Below, in pieces: positions 44,001-54,516 of a DNA stretch of 64,000 nt. Below the pieces are notes generated by a model, which saw only the letters and a list, made by a program, of their open reading frames with translations, did no database searches and had not been told where the DNA came from. The stretch comes from Frankia sp. QA3 (GTDB taxonomy: Bacteria > Actinomycetota > Actinomycetes > Frankiales > Frankiaceae), in contig NZ_CM001489.1 in NCBI RefSeq assembly GCF_000262465.1, forward strand, positions 4,338,530 to 4,402,529. Reading direction: 5' to 3'. Both the position numbers and the translations under genes were made by a program. Position 1 is the first letter of the stretch, and every line of letters starts with the position of its first letter.

Positions 44001-45551
44001 TCACTGGGGGCGCCGCGACGGCCGCGCCGAGAGCCCGGAGCCGGGCAGCGACATCCGGCGTCGCCAGAATGACGGTTCCGCGTCCTCGGCCAGAAACGGC
44101 CGCTCGGCACGCCGGGCCGCAAGATCGATGCCGCCGAGCAGCAGTAGGCCGACGGCGGCGACCTCGCCCCCGGCGAGCAGGCCGCACACCCAGCCGGCGG
44201 TCGGCCCATAGTGGCCGTCGGCCCCGCCGACCTGCCCGATCGACGTCTGAATCGCCAGCCCGGCGAGCAGACCGCAGGTCGCGCCCGCGACCAGCACGGT
44301 TGCGAGCCGCTCCCGCGACCGGCTCCCGGCGGTAGCCCGGTGGACCATTGCCACGAGCACGACGCCCGCGACGATCGGCACCAGGGCCAGGACGAGCCAG
44401 CCGGGCCGCGGCAGCGCGCTCGGCGGCAGCGCCGCCAGAACCGGGAGGTCGGGCAGGTCCGCGGGATGGACCGCATCGACCCGGACCATGCCGGGCCCGG
44501 TCCGGAAACCGGGCCCGAGGGCGTAGGCCAGGCCCCACAGCACCAGGTTGGGCACGAGCGCCAGCTGCGTCGCCGCGAGCCCGATCCCGCCGAGCACCCC
44601 GACGTCGAGCGCCCGCTCCGCCCCGGCCACCTCGGGCAGCGTGGCAGCGAGCACCAGGGCGACGCCGAAGGCGGCGATGGCGACGAGCGACGCGAACGCA
44701 CCCGCCCCGCACAGCAGGGAATTTCGCAGCATCACCGGCAGCGCCCGCCAGGCGGTCCGCAGCCGGTGGCGGCCGGCGAGGGCGCCGAGCAGCGCGGCGG
44801 GTAGACCGAGCGCGATCGTGCCCAGCGCCGCGGACAGCAGGGTCGGCCGAGCCGGCCCGGAGCGCACGACGAGCGCGACGAGCACGACGAACAGCGTCTG
44901 CGCGCCGACGACACCGAGGACGTCGCCAACCACCGCCCGCCAGGGGACGCCGATGGGCGCGCCGCGCCGGCTCCGGTTGTTGGCCCCGTTCACCTCGCCG
45001 GCGCCGGGACCGGTGGCGCCGGACGCCCTCGACTCCCGGCCGGTCGGTTCACCGCCGCCGACACCGGCACCACCGCCGACACCGGCTGGCACCCGATCCA
45101 TCCGGTCCCGGCCGGATCCGTCCCGACCCGGCCGGCCCCAACCCGGCCGGCCCCAACCCGGGGGGCCCCAACTCGAGGGGCCCCGACCTGGGCGGCGGAG
45201 CGTGGAGCCGGCTGGCGCGGGGGCGGCTGCTGCCCGCCGGTGCGCGGCGCTGAGCGCCGCAGCCAGGGGGAACAGCGCCAGCCCGAGCGGCCGGAAGGCG
45301 ATGACCCCGTCCGACAGCCGCAGCGTCGTGCCGTGGGCGACGAGCCACAGGTCGGCGCCGACGCGCAGCGCCGCGGCGGGCCCGGTGGACGAGCCGGTGT
45401 CCGCGCCCCACACGACCAGGACGATGAACTCGATGAAGACCAGGCCGGCCGCCGACGCGGCGATCGCCGCCACCGCCGGCCGGCCGACCCGCTGCCACAA
45501 CCGGTCGAGGAGCTGGCCTGCGGGACCGGGACGGTGGGGGAAGGCGGGCAC
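44001..45551 (-). CDS. DUF6350 polytopic membrane protein
   Basis: About 516 residues with roughly ten hydrophobic helices, starting AAIAASAAGLVFIEFIVLVVWG, and the family segments ADLWLVAHGTTLRLSDGVIAFRPLGLALFPL and AAGWVCGLLAGGEVAAVGLLLLG. A Gly/Arg/Pro-rich loop with four copies of a short repeat (45120-45180) lies between the second and third helices. DUF6350 proteins are found next to purN-purH and sucCD in actinobacteria; their role is unknown. GTG 45551 is preferred; the open frame to ATG 45650 adds an unlikely Cys/Arg-rich lead. Confidence 0.78.
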   Translation of the reverse strand: MPAFPHRPGPAGQLLDRLWQRVGRPAVAAIAASAAGLVFIEFIVLVVWGADTGSSTGPAAALRVGADLWLVAHGTTLRLSDGVIAFRPLGLALFPLAAALSAAHRRAAAAPAPAGSTLRRPGRGPSSWGPPGWGRPGWGRPGRDGSGRDRMDRVPAGVGGGAGVGGGEPTGRESRASGATGPGAGEVNGANNRSRRGAPIGVPWRAVVGDVLGVVGAQTLFVVLVALVVRSGPARPTLLSAALGTIALGLPAALLGALAGRHRLRTAWRALPVMLRNSLLCGAGAFASLVAIAAFGVALVLAATLPEVAGAERALDVGVLGGIGLAATQLALVPNLVLWGLAYALGPGFRTGPGMVRVDAVHPADLPDLPVLAALPPSALPRPGWLVLALVPIVAGVVLVAMVHRATAGSRSRERLATVLVAGATCGLLAGLAIQTSIGQVGGADGHYGPTAGWVCGLLAGGEVAAVGLLLLGGIDLAARRAERPFLAEDAEPSFWRRRMSLPGSGLSARPSRRPQ

Positions 45552-45792
45552 GATAGGACGCTCGCACGCGGCTGCACGCCATCCCGGACAACACGCCGTC
45601 CGGATCCCGGAAATGCCGGGAACATCCCGAACGTCCGCACCGCCCGGCATCGATGGTCACCCCCGCGGCGCCGGCCGCGCCCGAGAGACGTCTCCCGTGC
45701 CTTTCCAGCGGCGTCCGTGCCCGGTTCGTCCCGATGGAAAGGCGCGGTGAGGGACAACGGCGGCCGCTCGGCGAAGGGGAGGCCAGGGGCGG

Positions 45793-46695
45793 CTAACGGT
45801 CCGCCGGAGGCTGCTGGCCGTAGGTGCCCGGGGGCTGCGGCTGCTGAGGCTGCGACGGCTGGCCGTAACCTCCCTGTGGCTGGCCATAGGGCGGCTGGCC
45901 GTAGCCCGCGGGCGGCTGGCCGTAGCCCGCGGGGGGCTGGCCGTAGCCCGCGGGGGGCTGGCCATAGCCGCCCTGCTGCTGGCCGTAGCCGCCGCCGGTG
46001 GGCGGCGTGCCGTAGCCGCCCGGCTGCGGCTGGCCGTAGCCACCCTGGGGAGGCTGTCCATAGCCGGCGGGCGGCTGGCCGTAGCCGGGCTGGGGCTGGC
46101 CGTAGCCGGGCTGGCCGTAGCCGCCGGTCGGGGCGCCGTAGCCGGGGGTCGGCTGCTGGCCGTAGGGCTGACCGTACGGAGGCTGGCCAGGCGGAGGCGG
46201 CCAGCCGCCGGGCGCGCCCGGACCACCCGCTCGACCGCGGCCGGGGATGGTCGCACCGTTCGCCAACGCGGCCAGGACACCGAAGACCGTCTGGGCGATG
46301 GCGGCGACGAGCGCGAGATAGAAGCCGACGCTCGGCCCGGCGTCCAGACCGCTCGGCACGTCGGGGAACCTGATCCACCGGATGAGCAGAAGCAGGGTGG
46401 CGAACGCCGAGACGCCCGGCAGGATCCACAGGGCGGACACCGGACCGACGTCCGGGATGCGGAGATTCGCGAACAGGCGCGCGGCGAGCAGACCGGCCAC
46501 CGCGAGGACCAGCAACACCGGGAACCAGGAGTTGAACCCGAGCCCCCAGCCGTTCTCATGCGCCTTCGTGCCGCGGCCGAAGAACGAGTAGCTCACCGAA
46601 TACCACGGCAGGAAGCTCACGATGAACATGAGCAGCCCGGGGGCGATCACCCCGATGTCGTTGGTCGCGACGCTACGACCGCCGATCTGTGCCAC
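45793..46695 (-). CDS. Four-helix membrane protein with Gly-Tyr-Gln-Pro repeats
   Basis: 300 residues. Four helices in the first 155 residues (VIAPGLLMFIVSFLPWYSVSY, WFPVLLVLAVAGLLAARLF, VSALWILPGVSAFATLLLLI, VGFYLALVAAIAQTVFGVLAAL), then a 140-residue tail of Gly-Tyr-Gly-Gln-Pro-Pro-Ala repeats. The layout is common in actinobacterial DUF5336-like proteins of unknown function. The tail DNA (45830-46170) is visibly repetitive and probably length-variable. GTG 46695 has GGGG nine bases upstream. Confidence 0.78.
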   Translation of the reverse strand: MAQIGGRSVATNDIGVIAPGLLMFIVSFLPWYSVSYSFFGRGTKAHENGWGLGFNSWFPVLLVLAVAGLLAARLFANLRIPDVGPVSALWILPGVSAFATLLLLIRWIRFPDVPSGLDAGPSVGFYLALVAAIAQTVFGVLAALANGATIPGRGRAGGPGAPGGWPPPPGQPPYGQPYGQQPTPGYGAPTGGYGQPGYGQPQPGYGQPPAGYGQPPQGGYGQPQPGGYGTPPTGGGYGQQQGGYGQPPAGYGQPPAGYGQPPAGYGQPPYGQPQGGYGQPSQPQQPQPPGTYGQQPPADR

Positions 46696-46840
46696 GACGG
46701 GAACCCCACTTCGTCAGGTCGGTCGGCACGGCGACGCCAGTTCGCCTACGCACCGATGCAGGAGTCTTGCAGTCGTGGGGAGATGAGGGAAGGCATCCGC
46801 GTCCCTCATTCCCGACAACCCGCGACCCCTGGACCGTCTG

Positions 46841-46877
46841 GATGACGAGCCACCGCGGGGCGCGGGGGCTCATCATC
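46841..46877 (-). terminator. Hairpin terminator after sucD
   Basis: GATGACGAGCC (46841-46851) and GGCTCATCATC (46867-46877) form an 11-pair stem with one G-U pair and a 15-base GC-rich loop, starting nine bases past the sucD stop. No U-run follows, as is usual for actinobacterial terminators. Confidence 0.6.
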
Positions 46878-46886
46878 TAAACAGGT

Positions 46887-47759
46887 CTACAACGACCGCA
46901 TGATGTCAGCCATCAGACGGGCCGTCTCGGACGGGGTCTTGCCCACCCGAACGCCGGCCTTCTCGAGGGCCTCCTTCTTGGCCTGCGCGGTTCCGGACGA
47001 ACCAGACACGATGGCGCCCGCGTGGCCCATCGTCTTGCCCTCCGGGGCGGTGAAGCCGGCGACGTAGCCGACGACCGGCTTCGTCACGTGCGCCTCGATG
47101 TGGGCCGCGGCCCGCTCCTCCGCGTCGCCGCCGATCTCACCGATCATCACGATCGCGTCGGTGTTCGGGTCGGCCTGGAAGGCGTCGAGGGCGTCGATGT
47201 GGGTGGTGCCGATGACCGGGTCGCCACCGATGCCGACGCAGGTGGAGAAGCCGAACTCGCGCAGCTCGTACATCATCTGGTAGGTCAGCGTGCCGCTCTT
47301 GCTGACCAGGCCGATGCGACCACCCGGGGTGATGTCCGCCGGGATGATGCCGGCATTGGACAGGCCGGGGCTGGCGATGCCCGGGCAGTTCGGCCCGATG
47401 ATCCGGGTGGTGCCCTTGGACTGGCCGTACGCCCAGAACTCGGTCGTGTCGTGGACCGGCACGCCCTCGGTGATGACCACCGCGAGCGGGATGGCCGCGT
47501 CGATCGCCTCGATCGCCGCGTCCTTGGTGAACTTCGGCGGAACGAAGATCACCGATACGTTCGCGCCGGCCTGCTCGATCGCGTCGGCGACGGAGCCGAA
47601 CACCGGCACGCCCTCGACCTGCTGGCCGACCTTGCGCGGGTTCACCCCGGCCACGACGTTCGTGCCCGCGGCGAGCATCCGCTTGGTGTGCTTGGTGCCC
47701 TCGGAGCCGGTGATGCCCTGCACCACGATCCGGCTGTTCTCGTCAAGCCAGATAGCCAT
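46887..47759 (-). CDS. sucD: Succinyl-CoA ligase alpha subunit
   Basis: With SucC converts succinyl-CoA, ADP/GDP and phosphate to succinate and ATP/GTP. The 290-residue protein has the CoA-binding VVQGITGSEGTKHT, GPNCPGI, and the phosphohistidine loop GKTMGHAGAIV with His246. ATG 47759 lies 24 bases after sucC's stop; one operon. Its product succinate is the substrate of the sdh operon at 15-19 kb. Confidence 0.97.
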   Translation of the reverse strand: MAIWLDENSRIVVQGITGSEGTKHTKRMLAAGTNVVAGVNPRKVGQQVEGVPVFGSVADAIEQAGANVSVIFVPPKFTKDAAIEAIDAAIPLAVVITEGVPVHDTTEFWAYGQSKGTTRIIGPNCPGIASPGLSNAGIIPADITPGGRIGLVSKSGTLTYQMMYELREFGFSTCVGIGGDPVIGTTHIDALDAFQADPNTDAIVMIGEIGGDAEERAAAHIEAHVTKPVVGYVAGFTAPEGKTMGHAGAIVSGSSGTAQAKKEALEKAGVRVGKTPSETARLMADIMRSL

Positions 47760-47783
47760 CGGTTCGCAATCCCTTCGCCCTGG

Positions 47784-48950
47784 TCAGGCCGCGGCCGCGG
47801 CGAGCTCGGCGGCGAGCTTCGCCGCGCCGTCCATCGTGTCGACCGGCTTGACCACCGGGAGGTTCGCCTCCGCGAGGATGCGGCGGCCCTCCTCGGCGTT
47901 GTTGCCGTCGAGGCGCACCACCAGCGGGGTGGTGACGTCACCGACGATCTTCAGCGCCTGCACGATGCCGTTGGCCACGGCGTCGCACGAGGTGATGCCG
48001 CCGAAGATGTTGACGAAGACGCTCTTGACCGACGGGTCGCCGAGGATGATCGACAGACCGTTCGCCATCACCTCGGCGGACGCGCCGCCGCCGATGTCGA
48101 GGAAGTTCGCCGGGCGCTTGCCGCCGAACTCCTCGCCGGCGTAGGTCACCACGTCCAGCGTCGACATGACCAGGCCGGCACCGTTTCCGATGATCCCGAC
48201 CTCGCCCTCGAGCTTGACGTAGTTGAGGCCCTTCTCCTTGGCCTTCTGCTCCAGCGGGTCCACCGCGGAGACGTCGACGAACGCGGCGTTCTCCGGGTGC
48301 CGGAAGTCGGCGTTCTCGTCCAGGCTGACCTTGCCGTCGAGCGCGACGACGCGGCCGTCAGCGGTGAGGATGAGCGGGTTGACCTCGACCAGGGTGGCGT
48401 CCGACTCCACGAAGACGGTCCACAGCTTGGCCAGCAGCTCGGCCGCGCCGTCCAGCGCCGCCTCGGGCAGCTTCGCGGCGACCGCGATCTCGCGCGCCTT
48501 CGCGGCGTCGACGCCGGTCAGCGGGTCGATCGCGATGCGGGCCAGCGCGTCGGGGTTGGTCGCGGCCACCTCCTCGATCTCCATGCCGCCCTCGCGGGAG
48601 GCCATGGCGAGGAAGGTCCGGTTCGCCCGGTCCAGCAGGAAGGAGGCGTAGTACTCCTCCGCGATGTTGCTGGCCTCCTCGACGAGCACCGAGTGGACCG
48701 TGTGGCCCTTGATGTCCATCCCGAGGATCGCCGTCGCCTTCGCGAAGGCGTCATCCGGCCCGTCGGCCACCTTGACACCGCCGGCCTTGCCTCGGCCTCC
48801 GGCCTTGACCTGCGCCTTGACGACCACCTTGCCACCGAGTTCGGTGGCGATCGCGCGCGCCTCCTCAGGGGTGGTCGCCGTCTTCCCGGTGGGCACCGGA
48901 ACGCCATGTTCGGCGAACAGCTTCTTCGCCTGGTATTCGAAGAGATCCAC
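47784..48950 (-). CDS. sucC: Succinyl-CoA ligase beta subunit
   Basis: 388 residues with the ATP-grasp domain first (MDLFEYQAKKLFAEHGVPVP, VVKAQVKAGGRGKAGGVK, EVNPLILTADG) and the CoA-ligase domain last (IIGNGAGLVMSTLD, LDIGGGASAE, VNIFGGITSCD). The start is GTG 48950: MDLFEYQ is the conserved N-terminus, and the 17 codons further upstream to 49001 are not. The Shine-Dalgarno is weak (GGACGG). Confidence 0.97.
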   Translation of the reverse strand: MDLFEYQAKKLFAEHGVPVPTGKTATTPEEARAIATELGGKVVVKAQVKAGGRGKAGGVKVADGPDDAFAKATAILGMDIKGHTVHSVLVEEASNIAEEYYASFLLDRANRTFLAMASREGGMEIEEVAATNPDALARIAIDPLTGVDAAKAREIAVAAKLPEAALDGAAELLAKLWTVFVESDATLVEVNPLILTADGRVVALDGKVSLDENADFRHPENAAFVDVSAVDPLEQKAKEKGLNYVKLEGEVGIIGNGAGLVMSTLDVVTYAGEEFGGKRPANFLDIGGGASAEVMANGLSIILGDPSVKSVFVNIFGGITSCDAVANGIVQALKIVGDVTTPLVVRLDGNNAEEGRRILAEANLPVVKPVDTMDGAAKLAAELAAAAA

Positions 48951-49385
48951 GGTCCGTCCAGTCGGATGCGGTCGTACGGGTTGGGTTACGTAGGGGGGCA
49001 CAGAACGCCTGCGAGCCTACTGACGAGGCGGTTACGGCGCGCGTCACGCGAAGTGCCGCCGCGCGCGGTCGGCGGCGGCGGCGGGCGGGCCGGTCGGGGG
49101 CCGCCGATGGTGCCATCGCCCGGGTTCGAACGGCCGGGTGCCCACGTCAGGCCCATCGATACAGGACAAATGAGGTGCACATCGCGCCCCGCGAGGCCCC
49201 GGCACGCGGCGCCCGGGCGGATCACGCGTACGAGAAAGGACGCTGAGCGTGACCACCGCGCGCGGCACCGCGATCTCCCGTGTCCGAGGTCACGGAGTTG
49301 ACCGCCGGATATATGTCAGAAATCACACGGGAACAACACCGATCGTGGTCGGCCTTCCGGCTGCTCCGACCGGTCGAGGCGGCAT
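48951..49385. other. Promoter region of sucCD; no certain gene
   Basis: 435 bases. A rightward frame from GTG 49280 (also ATG 49313) begins with a protein-like stretch but soon runs antisense through the kinase C-terminus, so it is not called. An AT-richer patch lies at 49308-49345. Confidence 0.45.
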
Positions 49386-51512
<2,127 letters not shown>

Positions 51513-51769
51513 CGCTCTCCTCACTCCACTGATCTCGCGGGTGTGGTGCGGGCACCCACCCACTCAGGGGGCTGTGAACGAAAGGGTATGTCGCTGACTG
51601 CCGTGAAGCAGACTGCACGGTACGTCACAGATGTCCCCTCCCTTCGTCGTCGTGAGACATCCGAGCATCGCCCCGGGTGCCGCCGGCGAGCGTCCCGATG
51701 CGGCGTGTCCTGCAACACCGCCTCCGCCCGGGCAACCGATCCGGCCGCTGCCGGCCGCAAGATGCGGAC

Positions 51770-53275
51770 ATGGACAGTGACAGCCGACCGGGGCGGCAGA
51801 CGTCCGCCGACTGGCGGGCGGACCTGCTCGCCGGTATCACGTTGAGGCCGTCGACCGCCCCCGCGGTCAACCGTCTGGGCTGGCCGGACTACGACGGACG
51901 GCCGGCGCTTAGGTGGGGTGCCGGCCTGATCGCGGGTGTGCCGGCGGTCGCGGCGGTCTGGGACTTCGCCGTACACGGCGGCAGCTTCGGCGAGGCGGAC
52001 GCCGCCGGCTTCGCCGAGGCCGCCGCCGCGGCGGTCGCGAGCCGCCGTCCGCTGGTGTCGTTCCTGCGCAGCGGTGGTACCCGGCTGCAGGAAGGCGTCG
52101 CCGGGCTCGTCGGGCTGCCCCGCGCGGCCCTCGCCCTGGCGGCCCTCGACGCGGCCGGGGTCGGTCACGTCGCCGTCGCCGACCACCCGACGACCGGCGG
52201 GGTCTGGGTCACCATCGGCTCGCGCTGCGACGTGCGCTGCGCGGTGGCCGGGGCGACGGTCGGCTTCGCCGGCCCCCGCGTGGTCGCGGCGATGACCGGG
52301 GCGCCGCCGCCCGCCGGCAGCCATACTGCGGCGTCCGCCTTCGCCGCCGGCCTGGTCGACGCCGCGCCCGCTCCCGACGCCGTCGCGGGCTGGCTGCGCC
52401 GGGCGCTGAGCGCGCTGACCCCACCGAGCCCGGCCGAGCCGGCGGCACGGGCGCTGTCGCCGGCGCCGGCGGTGCCAGCGGCGCGGACGGCACGGGCCGA
52501 CCTGACTGCGGGCTACGAAGGGGTGGCTGCCCGCTCCGGCTGGGAGCAGGTGGTGGCGGCCCGGACCGGTGAACGCCCGGACGGTGCGACGGTGATGCGC
52601 GCGCTGCTGCCCGACGGTGTCGATCTCATCGGGCCGGATCCGTTGGTCGGTGCCCGGATCGGTGCCCTGCTCGGCACCGAGACCGCGGCGGACGGCGGTG
52701 GCGGGATCCGTGCGGTGGTCGCCGCGGTCGGGGCCCGGCGCGGCAGCGCGCCAGGGCCGGCGGGATACCGGCTGCTTGCCCGAGCCGCCCGACTGGCGGG
52801 CAAGCTCGGCGTCGGGCTGGTGACGCTCGTCGACACCCCCGGCGCGGCCGGCGGCGCGCCCGCCGAGGCCGCCGGGATCGCCGCGGCGATCGGGGACGCG
52901 ATGGCAGCGGTCCTGGCCTGCCCCTGCCCGACCGTGTCGATCGTGCTCGGCGAGGGCGGGTCGGGCGGCGCTCTCGCCGCCGCGGTCACCGATGTGGTTG
53001 CCATGACTCCGGACAGCTACTTCACCGCGCTCTCCCCGGAGGGCGCCGCGACGACCCTGCGCATCCCGGTCGAGCAGGCGGCGGACAGGGCGGGGCTGCG
53101 CCCGACGGATCTGCACCGGCTCGGTTTCGCCGACTGCCTGCTGCCTGCGACCGCCGCGGACCAGGTGGCGCAGGCGACCGCGGGACTGCTCGCCGAGCTC
53201 TTCTGGCAGGACCCGGTGCAGCGCCGGCAGCGGCGCCACCAGCGATGGTCGACAGAACTACGTAACGGTCTGTAA
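51770..53275 (+). CDS. Acyl-CoA carboxyltransferase, AccD and AccA halves fused
   Basis: About 501 residues with two crotonase-like halves. The first resembles AccD without its zinc ribbon (RLGWPDYDGRPALRWGAG, AVWDFAVHGGSFGEADAAGF, RPLVSFLRSGGTRLQEG). The second resembles AccA (LGVGLVTLVDTPGAAGGAPAEAAGIA, TVSIVLGEGGSGGALA, VVAMTPDSYFTALSPEGAA). The AccA motifs for acyl-CoA/biotin binding are intact, those of the AccD half less so. No biotin carboxylase gene is near. Probable role: carboxyltransferase of an acetyl- or propionyl-CoA carboxylase. ATG 51770 lacks a good Shine-Dalgarno. Confidence 0.82.
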   Translation: MDSDSRPGRQTSADWRADLLAGITLRPSTAPAVNRLGWPDYDGRPALRWGAGLIAGVPAVAAVWDFAVHGGSFGEADAAGFAEAAAAAVASRRPLVSFLRSGGTRLQEGVAGLVGLPRAALALAALDAAGVGHVAVADHPTTGGVWVTIGSRCDVRCAVAGATVGFAGPRVVAAMTGAPPPAGSHTAASAFAAGLVDAAPAPDAVAGWLRRALSALTPPSPAEPAARALSPAPAVPAARTARADLTAGYEGVAARSGWEQVVAARTGERPDGATVMRALLPDGVDLIGPDPLVGARIGALLGTETAADGGGGIRAVVAAVGARRGSAPGPAGYRLLARAARLAGKLGVGLVTLVDTPGAAGGAPAEAAGIAAAIGDAMAAVLACPCPTVSIVLGEGGSGGALAAAVTDVVAMTPDSYFTALSPEGAATTLRIPVEQAADRAGLRPTDLHRLGFADCLLPATAADQVAQATAGLLAELFWQDPVQRRQRRHQRWSTELRNGL

Positions 53276-53445
53276 TCTCTCTGCGTTTCTCGATCCGGTC
53301 CCGGCGAGGTGGGGCGAACGCGCACGAGCCCACCGGGCGACGGCGCGACTAAGGAGGGTGATCGGCCATCGGCGAGCCGGCACCACCAGCACCCAGACGG
53401 GCACCGGCAGCAGCACCGGCACCCGCACCCGCAGCGGCACCGGCA

Positions 53446-54516
53446 GTGGCAGTGGCGGCACCGGGCAGCCAAGCGGTCACGCCGACGGCCAGGCGTCCCC
53501 GCCTCGCGCTTCTCGCGGGTCTGCGCGCCGCCGGAGACAACGCCCGCGGACTCGCCGTCGAGACCGCCTGGATCGCCGCCCACCTGGCCCTCTACCCGGC
53601 GAGCGCGCTGCGCCGCCAGCCGGACCGGGACGACGAGCCGTATTCCCTCGACGGTCTGCCGCCGCTGCAACGCGGCCTGCTGGTCCGCGCGCCCGACGCG
53701 GCCGGGACACCGATCCTGCTGGTCCACGGTCTGGTCGACAACCGTTCGGTCTTCGTCCGGCTGCACCGTCAGCTGCGCCGGCGCGGCTTTCGCCGGGTGC
53801 GGGCGGTCGAGCTGCCCCTGTGGACCACCACTGTCGAGGACGGCGCCCGGCTGCTCGCCGACGCCGTCACGGCCGCGGCCGGCGACGGCGGCCGCGTGCA
53901 CATCGTCGCCCACTCCCTGGGCGGCCTGGTGGCCCGCTACTACGTCCAGCGGATGGGCGGCGATCGGCAGGTCGACACGCTGATCACCCTCGCCACCCCG
54001 CACGGCGGCACCCGGCTGGCCGAGCTGGTGCCCCGGGCGCTGCCGTATCCCCTGCTCGCCCAGTTACGGCCGGGCTCGCCGCTGCTGGTCGAGCTCGGCG
54101 GGCCGGCACCGGGGTGCCGGACGCGGTTCGTCGCCGTCGCCGCCGGGCGGGACACGGTGGTCCGCCCGGCCCAGGCCGCGCTCGATCATCCGGATCTGGA
54201 CGCGGTGAACGTCACCGTCCCCGGGCTCGGGCATCACTCCCTGGCGTTCAACGGGGCGGTGGCGCACCGGGTCGCCGGGTGGCTGGCCGGGACGGCGGCG
54301 CCGGAGCGGTCAGAGCTTCTCGACGGGGGCGTAGCGCAGCAACAGGCGCTTGGTCCCGGCGTCCGCGCCGAAGTCGATCGTCGCCTCGGCCGAATCCCCC
54401 ACCCCGCCGGTGGCGACGACGACGCCGAGGCCGAAGCTGTCGTGGGTCACCCGGTCGCCCTGGCGCAGCTCCAGCACGGGCCGCGCCGACGGGCGGCCGC
54501 GCCCGGCGAACGGTGA
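53446..54516 (+). CDS. Alpha/beta-hydrolase, lipase-like
   Basis: About 356 residues from GTG 53446. The oxyanion loop ILLVHGLVDNRS, nucleophile elbow IVAHSLGGLVARYY, TLATPHGGT and a C-terminal GLGHHSLAFN (catalytic His) give the PGAP1/LipA-type esterase fold. The start is uncertain: the only Shine-Dalgarno is AAGGAGG at 53351-53357, and the codon in this frame 10 bases later is ATC 53368, which would add an Ala/Pro stretch. The last 207 bases are antisense to the uvrD 3' end; residues after about 285 are poor and the functional protein may end there. Confidence 0.8.
   Translation: MAVAAPGSQAVTPTARRPRLALLAGLRAAGDNARGLAVETAWIAAHLALYPASALRRQPDRDDEPYSLDGLPPLQRGLLVRAPDAAGTPILLVHGLVDNRSVFVRLHRQLRRRGFRRVRAVELPLWTTTVEDGARLLADAVTAAAGDGGRVHIVAHSLGGLVARYYVQRMGGDRQVDTLITLATPHGGTRLAELVPRALPYPLLAQLRPGSPLLVELGGPAPGCRTRFVAVAAGRDTVVRPAQAALDHPDLDAVNVTVPGLGHHSLAFNGAVAHRVAGWLAGTAAPERSELLDGGVAQQQALGPGVRAEVDRRLGRIPHPAGGDDDAEAEAVVGHPVALAQLQHGPRRRAAAPGER

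Noticed and set aside
46558..46880. Short rightward frames between the repeat membrane protein and sucD
   Set aside because: No ribosome site, and the region is accounted for by a promoter and the sucD terminator.
49118..49140. GGGTTCGAAC sequence resembling a tRNA T-loop
   Set aside because: No acceptor stem, D-loop or anticodon arm could be built around it, and it does not have the spacing of a LexA box either.
51521..53239. 572-codon leftward frame
   Set aside because: Antisense shadow of the carboxyltransferase gene; composition of a complementary frame and no ribosome site.
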